This document shows, one piece after another, positions 52,525 through 57,935 of a stretch of 57,935 nt of DNA. Positions within the stretch are counted from its first letter, which is position 1. Every line of letters starts with the position of its first letter. Position numbers and translations under genes: made by a program. This stretch comes from Leptolyngbyaceae cyanobacterium T60_A2020_046 (GTDB lineage: Bacteria; Cyanobacteriota; Cyanobacteriia; Phormidesmidales; Phormidesmidaceae): positions 1 to 57,935 of the forward strand of contig JACYME010000010.1 in the NCBI GenBank assembly GCA_015272155.1, read 5' to 3'. The notes under the pieces are model-generated. The model was not told where the DNA came from. It worked only from the letters and a program-made list of their open reading frames with translations, and did no database searches.

Positions 52525-52936
52525 ATGTCTCACCTTCGCTATCGCTGCCGACTCGCCCTCAGTCTGGCCTTCATTGTGCCTTCCTGGCCCCGGTCGGGCC
52601 TGGCTGAATGATGCGTTTGGGGGCATTCTCTACGAGCTGTTTTGGATATTTCTGGTGGCGTGGATATGGCCCCAGTTGCACCCTGGGGTCGTCGCGATCG
52701 CCGTTCTCCTGGCCACCTGTGCCCTCGAATTTCTGCAACTGTGGCAACCGACCTGGCTCCAGGCTGTGCGGGCTAACCTACTGGGTCGGCGGGTGCTGGA
52801 TAATGCCTTTGACTGGGGTGACTCCCGTACTATTTCATCGGCTGCGGGGTAGGGTGGCTTTGGTTGCGATCGCTGCGACCCACGCCCGATTATCCCCCCG
52901 CGATCGTGCCCGATACAGCCCCCCCACCCCCTGAAT
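52525..52936 (+). pseudogene. DUF2809 family membrane protein with two frameshifts
   Basis: Pieces of one DUF2809 protein lie in three frames. Frame A from ATG 52525: MSHLRYRCRLALSLAFIVP, lost around 52580-52594. Frame B: RAWLNDAFGGILYELFWIFL, PGVVAIAVLLATCALEFLQL and WQPTWLQAVRANLLGR, ending at D-W-G-D near 52822. Frame C: PYYFIGCGVGWLWLRSLRP from 52825. One missing T at 52823-52824 explains the second shift (DWGDFPYY expected). The first is probably a small deletion, because a few residues typical of the family are also missing there. Frame C has no early stop, so the original 3' end cannot be fixed; 52936 is approximate. DUF2809 function is unknown. Confidence 0.75.
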
Positions 52937-53198
52937 CCCGCGTGAGGCAGATTGCAAAAGGGTTCGAGATGTTGCAATTCTTAAAGCTTTCGCGGTCGAA
53001 ACGCCCACATCTCGTTGGTAGACTATGGGACAATAGCAAAGCGTATTGCCAGCGCCCCAAAGGCATACCCAACGCCCAGTTCAGAACTCTCTGTTCCGAA
53101 CAATGCGCCGGGTCATCCAGTGGATCTAGTGTCTGGGCTGGCAAATCACATCCTAGTATTTCGCCGACTGTGGCATCGCAACGTGCATTCGAGGACTC

Positions 53199-54275
53199 AT
53201 GGTAGATTCCCTAAAGAAACCTGAATTTCAAGAAATGCGGCCTGGGGTTAAGGTTCCGACCAAAGAAACCATCCTGACCCCCCGGTTTTATACGACTGAC
53301 TTTGACGAGATGGCAACGATGGACATCTCTGTCAATGAGGATGAGTTGCAGGCCATTCTCGAAGAATTTCGCGCTGACTACAATCGTCATCACTTTGTGC
53401 GGGATGCAGAATTTGAACAATCCTGGGATCACATCGACGGTGAAACGCGAAAGCTGTTTGTTGAGTTTTTAGAGCGCTCCTGCACCGCCGAATTCTCTGG
53501 CTTTTTGCTCTATAAGGAGCTGGGTCGTCGCCTCAAGGACAAGAGCCCGGTTTTGGCCGAGTGCTTTACCCTCATGTCGCGCGATGAGGCTCGCCATGCT
53601 GGCTTTTTGAACAAAGCCATGTCGGACTTTAACCTTCAGCTTGATCTTGGTTTCTTGACCAAGAGCAAGAAGTACACCTTCTTTAAGCCGAAGTTTATTT
53701 TTTACGCCACCTACCTGTCTGAAAAGATTGGCTACTGGCGTTATATCAAGATTTATCGTCATCTTGAATCCCATCCCGAAAATCGCATTTATCCCATTTT
53801 CCGGTTCTTTGAAAACTGGTGTCAGGACGAGAACCGCCACGGCGATTTCTTCTCGGCGCTGATGAAGGCTCAGCCCCAGTTTCTCAATGATTGGAAGGCG
53901 AAGCTATGGTGCCGCTTCTTCCTGCTGTCGGTGTTTGCCACCATGTATCTGAACGATCTTCAGCGGAAGGATTTCTACGCGGCGATCGGGTTGGATGCCC
54001 GTACCTACGATATTGAGGTCATTCAGGAGACAAATGAGACAGCGGCTCGGGTTTTCCCGGTTATCTTGAATGTGAACCATCCTGAGTTCTTTAAGGCGAT
54101 GGATGTAGCGGCGGCAGCAAACAACAAGCTGCTCGAGGTGGAGGCTACTGGCCAGCCCAAGCCCGTCAAACTGCTGAAGCAGTTGCCCCATGTGGCGACG
54201 ATCGCGTGGCAGATGGCGCGCCTCTACTTCATGAAGCCAATCGATGCAGTGCAGATGCGGTCCGTTGTTCGCTAG
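53199..54275 (+). CDS. acsF: Mg-protoporphyrin IX monomethyl ester oxidative cyclase, aerobic
   Basis: 358 residues from ATG 53199, preceded by GAGG. Typical segments: [60 protein letters not shown], and the diiron ligands in [19 protein letters not shown] and [18 protein letters not shown] (ExxH motifs). It forms ring E of chlorophyll using O2 at the membrane. Cyanobacteria often have two copies (ChlA I/II, for normal and low oxygen); which this is cannot be decided here. Monocistronic with its own terminator. Confidence 0.96.
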   Translation: MVDSLKKPEFQEMRPGVKVPTKETILTPRFYTTDFDEMATMDISVNEDELQAILEEFRADYNRHHFVRDAEFEQSWDHIDGETRKLFVEFLERSCTAEFSGFLLYKELGRRLKDKSPVLAECFTLMSRDEARHAGFLNKAMSDFNLQLDLGFLTKSKKYTFFKPKFIFYATYLSEKIGYWRYIKIYRHLESHPENRIYPIFRFFENWCQDENRHGDFFSALMKAQPQFLNDWKAKLWCRFFLLSVFATMYLNDLQRKDFYAAIGLDARTYDIEVIQETNETAARVFPVILNVNHPEFFKAMDVAAAANNKLLEVEATGQPKPVKLLKQLPHVATIAWQMARLYFMKPIDAVQMRSVVR

Positions 54276-54353
54276 GGGAGATCGCGCATGGGATGCCTGG
54301 ACAATACCGGGTATCTCACAATATCGGCGGTTTCTCGTGTGTTGACTTTTGGT

Positions 54354-54382
54354 AAGACCCCGGTTTTGGCTGGGGTCTTTTT
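54354..54382 (+). terminator. Terminator of acsF
   Basis: An 8-bp stem AAGACCCC (54354-54361) / GGGGTCTT (54372-54379) is followed by T residues to 54382, 79 nt after the stop. Confidence 0.9.
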
Positions 54383-54510
54383 GTATGGGGAAACGTCATG
54401 ACTTAAGCTGCAGCAGGCGGCGATCGCGTCCCCATCGCAACACCAGAAATTGAACAGCGCGTGTTATGGTTTGGCAACGGAAAAATCATTGGATCAGACG
54501 ACTCGAACCC

Positions 54511-55536
54511 ATGAAAGCGATCGCGGGTCATGCTTGGTTGAGTTTTGGCGTTGGGGTTGGCACGTTGTTGGGAATGGCAACCCCCCTCCATGCCACTGAT
54601 GTTTCCCTTGAGGCCAGTTATGCCGGGTGCGGTGGGGCTGCGATCGCGGCCACAGGCTCTACTCAAGGTGCCTGCCTAGAAATGCCATTGGCTGCTGCTG
54701 GGCCTCACACATCAGCGGCGATCGTTGAGAGGCACGCGACCACTCCCTTCATAACCCACACAGTCGCAGACCTAACCGCCAAAGCAGTGCCGCTCAAATC
54801 AGAGGGGCCAACGGCCACTGCTACGGTGCTGCCCCGGACGGCTGACGCATTCCAAGCACAAGCGGCGGCGATTGATCAGACCATTACGGCGATCGCCGCC
54901 CCGCTGCAAGATGCCCATGCCGACGCGATCGCCAATGCCAACCCCATTGATGTCGATCCCCAAGTCATCGAAGACAGCCCCGTGCTGCGGCGTTGGCTAC
55001 AAGACATTCCCGACATCGCCGACGACATCCGGCGGGATCCCGCCCTTCGCACGCGGTTGCGGGTCGGGTACTCGCGCTTTCCCTCCACCGCCCAAACCAA
55101 CGGCTTTCAGATTGGCGTGCAGGATATTTTTGTCGGGCGGACTCCCCTGACGCTGAGTGCGGACTATGGGCGCAACGGGCGCGGCGATCGCGAAAGCTAC
55201 GGCATCGACGCTCAATATTACCTGCTGCCCCTAGGCTGGTATGGCAACCTGGCTCCAGTCGTCGGCTATCGCAGCATTGACACCCCAGATTTTGCCACCG
55301 ACGGCCTTAACCTGGGGTTTCGAGTCATTGTGATTCCCTCCCGCACGGGGGCAGCGGATATCAGCTTTACCCAAACCTGGGTGCGCCCCGGCAGTTCCGA
55401 AGAAGTCGGCGTCTCGACCCTCTCGGTGGGCTATGCCGTCACCCGTAACCTGCGCATCGCAACGGATATCCAAAAGCAGAACACCCCCGCCCGCCAGGAC
55501 AGTCGGGTGAGTTTGCTCTTGGAGTGGATGCCTTAA
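54511..55536 (+). CDS. Exported protein, probable outer-membrane beta-barrel domain
   Basis: 341 residues from ATG 54511 (frame open to 54466). Signal peptide about 1-28 (AWLSFGVGVGTLLGMATPLH, cleavage near LHA). A low-complexity Ala/Thr-rich segment runs to about 165. The C-terminal half (about 195-341) has alternating strands with aromatic girdle residues: TNGFQIGVQDIFVGRTPLTL, GIDAQYYLLPLGWYGN, APVVGYRSIDTPDFATD, STLSVGYAVTRNLRIATDIQ, and ends SRVSLLLEWMP. This resembles an outer-membrane barrel, although the final residue is Pro rather than the usual Phe. I do not recognise a transport family. A structural or small-solute role is possible. Confidence 0.7.
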   Translation: MKAIAGHAWLSFGVGVGTLLGMATPLHATDVSLEASYAGCGGAAIAATGSTQGACLEMPLAAAGPHTSAAIVERHATTPFITHTVADLTAKAVPLKSEGPTATATVLPRTADAFQAQAAAIDQTITAIAAPLQDAHADAIANANPIDVDPQVIEDSPVLRRWLQDIPDIADDIRRDPALRTRLRVGYSRFPSTAQTNGFQIGVQDIFVGRTPLTLSADYGRNGRGDRESYGIDAQYYLLPLGWYGNLAPVVGYRSIDTPDFATDGLNLGFRVIVIPSRTGAADISFTQTWVRPGSSEEVGVSTLSVGYAVTRNLRIATDIQKQNTPARQDSRVSLLLEWMP

Positions 55537-55704
55537 GCGCGGTGTGATAACCTGAACAAACAAAGTCGGGTGGCAACGCCCTGCTTTAATTTGCCTATTC
55601 TTGCTGAATGTTCTTGCCTGCGGGGCATCAACGCGACGGAACACCCAGTGAGGAGAATTTTGCGTTGTTTATTGAGTAGCTGTTGTTGATTTTCGAAGAT
55701 CTGT

Positions 55705-55881
55705 ATGACCCAAGTCGTTGTTGGTGAAAACGAAGGTATTGAGTCTGCGCTGCGACGCTTTAAGCGTCAGGTTTCTAAGGCCGGGATTTTTTCGGAAGTG
55801 AAGCGGCGGCGTCATTTTGAGACGCCTCAAGAAAAGCGGAAGCGGAAAGCGGTGGCCCGTCGGAAAAAGCGGTTCCGCTAA
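55705..55881 (+). CDS. rpsU: 30S ribosomal protein S21
   Basis: 58 residues from ATG 55705 to TAA 55879-55881: [40 protein letters not shown], then [15 protein letters not shown]. Length, the [15 protein letters not shown] start and the basic C-terminus are diagnostic of bS21. It binds the 30S platform near the anti-Shine-Dalgarno region. It converges with the response regulator, whose stop codon overlaps its own by 4 nt, leaving no room for a terminator between them. Confidence 0.97.
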   Translation: MTQVVVGENEGIESALRRFKRQVSKAGIFSEVKRRRHFETPQEKRKRKAVARRKKRFR

Positions 55882-56570
55882 GCCAATGGGTCTGACTCTG
55901 ACGGAGAGGCTTCGAGCTGAGATCGCACCGACGATGCAAGCAGGGCTGCCTGGGTGCGATCGCGGAGTTCCAAACGACTCAAAATATTGGTGACGTGGTT
56001 TTTTACCGTCCCTTCAGAGAGATATAGGGCGTGGGCAATTTCGCGATTGCTTGCGCCTTTGCCAATCAGGGCCAGCACCTCGCGCTCACGGGGCGTCAGG
56101 GTATGGAAGCCCGCTGGCAGAGGCGGACTCGCGGATGTCGGCGCGATCGCAGGCATCATCTTTTGCAAAATCCCTGGCCCAAACTGAGCATAGCCGCGAT
56201 GCACGCTGCGGATCGCGATCGCCAACTCCTCGGAGGGCGTGTCTTTGAGCAAATAGCCCACTGCCCCCGCTGCGATCGCCTGCTGCACCAAGGCATCCTC
56301 ATCAAAGGTCGTCAGCACCAGCACACGCACCGCCGGAAACCGCTGCCGAATTTCGCGACTGGTCGCCACCCCATCCATTACCGGCATCCGAATATCCATC
56401 AGCACCACCTCCACCTCATCGGGGGTGCCGACCCGCGCCTCAAGGCAGTCCAGCGCATAGCGACCATGCTCGGCATCGGCCACCACGCGAATATCTGCCT
56501 CCAAACCCAATAACGCCCGGAGCCCCTGGCGAATAATGGCCTGATCGTCCACCAACAGCACGCGAATCAT
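55878..56570 (-). CDS. NarL/FixJ family response regulator
   Basis: 230 residues. Receiver domain about 1-120: [20 protein letters not shown], phospho-acceptor Asp in [37 protein letters not shown] and [14 protein letters not shown]. LuxR-type HTH about 155-215: [20 protein letters not shown] and [20 protein letters not shown]. It should be phosphorylated by the kinase encoded 12 nt upstream and act as a dimeric transcription factor. Targets are unknown. Confidence 0.95.
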   Translation of the reverse strand: MIRVLLVDDQAIIRQGLRALLGLEADIRVVADAEHGRYALDCLEARVGTPDEVEVVLMDIRMPVMDGVATSREIRQRFPAVRVLVLTTFDEDALVQQAIAAGAVGYLLKDTPSEELAIAIRSVHRGYAQFGPGILQKMMPAIAPTSASPPLPAGFHTLTPREREVLALIGKGASNREIAHALYLSEGTVKNHVTNILSRLELRDRTQAALLASSVRSQLEASPSESDPLA

Positions 56571-56582
56571 GGTTGGTTACCC

Positions 56583-57815
56583 CTACGATCGCACCCACGG
56601 TAGCCACACTTGCAGCGTACAGCCCTCCCCCGGCGCGCTGATGAGTTGAAACCGCCCACCCTCAGCTTCTGCACGCTCCTTCATGCTGTTGAGGCCAAAT
56701 CCTGAGCGGTTGTCATCCAAGAAAAAGCCCCGGCCATTGTCGCGAATAGTGAGGGAAAGCCCACCGCCATGGTCGGGGGGCACGGATTGCAGGGTGATGT
56801 CCACCGTGGTTGCCGCCGCATGTTTTGAAATGTTAGTCAGCGCCTCCTGCACAATGCGGTACAGATTGACCTGAATGGAGGGCGGTAATACCAAGGAACT
56901 GAGGCGCAGGGTGGGCGTGATGCCCGTGGCGTGGGCAAATTGCTGACTCACATCTGCGATCGCCTCCTCCAGTCGCTGAAACCGGAGCGGATTGGCCCGC
57001 ACCGTCGCCACCGCCTGCCGCACATCGCCCAAAGCCGTTGAACCCAGTTGCTTGGCCTGCATCAAAAACTCCCGCGCCCTGGGAGGATCTGCCTCCCACA
57101 ACTTGACCGCGCCTTCCAGTTGAATGTTGAGCGCCGTAAGCGAGTGCCCCAGGGAGTCGTGGATCTCGCGGGCGATGCGGCTGCGTTCTTGGGCCATTGC
57201 CAGGGCTTCAATTTGGGCTGCTGAGTCGCGCAGCTTGTCATTGGCCTCGCGCAGGTCTTCCCGGCGCTGGCGTTCGGCCAACAGGGCATTCACCATCAGC
57301 AGCACAAACACCAGCAACACCACAAAGAGAAAGGTGAAGTTGACCTGAATGCCCGCCAAAACGGGATAGAGGCGTCGCCCATCGCGGAAAGGCATCCGGG
57401 CTCCTAGGGTTTGTAGGCGCAACTGCACCACGCTGGCGAATACCACGATGGTGATACACAGTACCCCAATGCGCCCCGCTAAGGGCAGGATCAGGCAACT
57501 GCGGATCAGCACAATCAGGTATAGGAAGGGGAACAGCCGCAGCCCCGCCAGCCCCGCCTGGGAGGCGAGCAAAATCAGTACAAACTGCGCAGCAATGAGC
57601 ACCCCCTTGAGCAGGGTAAACTGGGCAGGCAATCGTAGCCCCAAGGCTCCGAAGCACAGCAGGGCGGCGATCGCAACGCCGGGGCCTGCGGTTTGGCGGG
57701 GAATGGGCACTGGCGTCATTTCGCTGAGCACCGCAATGCCCAGGAGCACCCATTCGAGATGGAGCAAAAAGGGAAAGGGATGGTTGCCAGGGCGAAGGAA
57801 GCGAGCGGTGTTCAT
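56583..57815 (-). CDS. NarL-type sensor histidine kinase (HisKA_3)
   Basis: 410 residues from ATG 57815 (the frame is open to 57866). The first 180 residues hold about five to six TM helices with little periplasmic sequence, suggesting membrane-state or intramembrane sensing as in DesK/LiaS-type kinases. A coiled coil leads to the HisKA_3 dimerisation domain with the phospho-acceptor His in IAREIHDSLGHSLTALNIQL, then the HATPase_c domain (LYRIVQEALTNISKHAAATT, TIRDNGRGFFLDDNRSGFG, GEGCTLQVWLPW). It forms a two-gene operon with the response regulator downstream. The promoter region at 57816-57935 contains CATGAC-type repeats. Confidence 0.93.
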   Translation of the reverse strand: MNTARFLRPGNHPFPFLLHLEWVLLGIAVLSEMTPVPIPRQTAGPGVAIAALLCFGALGLRLPAQFTLLKGVLIAAQFVLILLASQAGLAGLRLFPFLYLIVLIRSCLILPLAGRIGVLCITIVVFASVVQLRLQTLGARMPFRDGRRLYPVLAGIQVNFTFLFVVLLVFVLLMVNALLAERQRREDLREANDKLRDSAAQIEALAMAQERSRIAREIHDSLGHSLTALNIQLEGAVKLWEADPPRAREFLMQAKQLGSTALGDVRQAVATVRANPLRFQRLEEAIADVSQQFAHATGITPTLRLSSLVLPPSIQVNLYRIVQEALTNISKHAAATTVDITLQSVPPDHGGGLSLTIRDNGRGFFLDDNRSGFGLNSMKERAEAEGGRFQLISAPGEGCTLQVWLPWVRS

Positions 57816-57883
57816 GGCGGGCCAGCAATGCGGGTGCCCAGGGGCTACAGCTCTATCAAAGCGCACCTTGATACCGGGCGCAT

Positions 57884-57913
57884 CATGACTTTGGTCATGG
57901 TCGCAATCATGAC
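57884..57913. promoter_or_regulatory. CATGAC/GTCATG repeats upstream of the two-component operon
   Basis: CATGAC at 57884-57889 and GTCATG at 57894-57899 form an inverted repeat with a 4-nt TTTG spacer, and CATGAC recurs at 57908-57913. They lie 69-98 nt before the kinase start. Inverted hexamers are typical of LuxR-type HTH operators, so autoregulation is possible. Confidence 0.4.
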
Positions 57914-57935
57914 CTTTGCCGCAGGCGATCGCCGC

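Overview
The window is cyanobacterial chromosome. It is saturated with the HIP1 octamer GCGATCGC and is visibly GC-rich. It carries genes found only or mainly in oxygenic phototrophs: petN (cytochrome b6f), petF (plant-type ferredoxin), CP12, the NDH-1 maturation factor CRR6, the oxidative cyclase AcsF, and an ethylene-receptor-type histidine kinase. I cannot name the species from sequence alone.

Layout. (1) 1-20462: a cell-surface polysaccharide locus. The minus-strand arm (1-9110) holds two O-antigen ligase/polymerase-like proteins, a priming sugar-phosphate transferase, a WecG/TagA transferase and three family-2 glycosyltransferases, one of them interrupted by a stop codon. The plus-strand arm (9387-14383) holds rfbA, a methyltransferase, an NAD-dependent SDR, a DegT-type aminotransferase and a GT8-like transferase. 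It looks more AT-rich and poorer in HIP1 than its surroundings, which suggests an exchanged O-antigen cassette. An ABC exporter (Wzm/Wzt with a methyltransferase between them), the ethylene-receptor-like kinase and wecB follow. (2) 20584-26129: crr6, a repeat-rich intergenic patch, a FIST-domain protein, cp12, an ArsC/Spx-like protein, a small HTH protein and an exported protein. (3) 26701-37311: a second priming transferase, an adenylate cyclase, a periplasmic Fe(III)-binding protein, a giant UPF0182 membrane protein, a GT2-GtrA fusion, a Gfo/Idh/MocA oxidoreductase and ferredoxin. (4) 37416-47214: SpoIID-like protein, a decayed sulfiredoxin, an HTH/GrpE-like protein, rsmB with a 54-residue membrane protein and petN upstream, an SDR, clpP, TerC, and a CGFS glutaredoxin next to BolA. 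(5) 47306-52318: a probable conflict/defence module. It comprises a SLOG-family nucleotide-sensor protein (LSDAT_prok-like), a two-TM DUF4231/SLATT-like effector translationally coupled to it, and a large winged-helix/TIR/TM/14-WD40 protein, preceded by a perfect 12-bp inverted repeat. (6) 52525-57935: a frameshifted DUF2809 gene, acsF, a putative outer-membrane beta-barrel protein, rpsU and a NarL-type two-component pair.

The most interesting items are the SLOG-SLATT-TIR/WD40 module, the ethylene-binding kinase with all key residues intact, three genes broken by point lesions, an 11-bp triple direct repeat between clpP and its divergent neighbour, and an unannotated small membrane protein between petN and rsmB. 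No tRNA, rRNA, CRISPR array, transposase or integrase was found.
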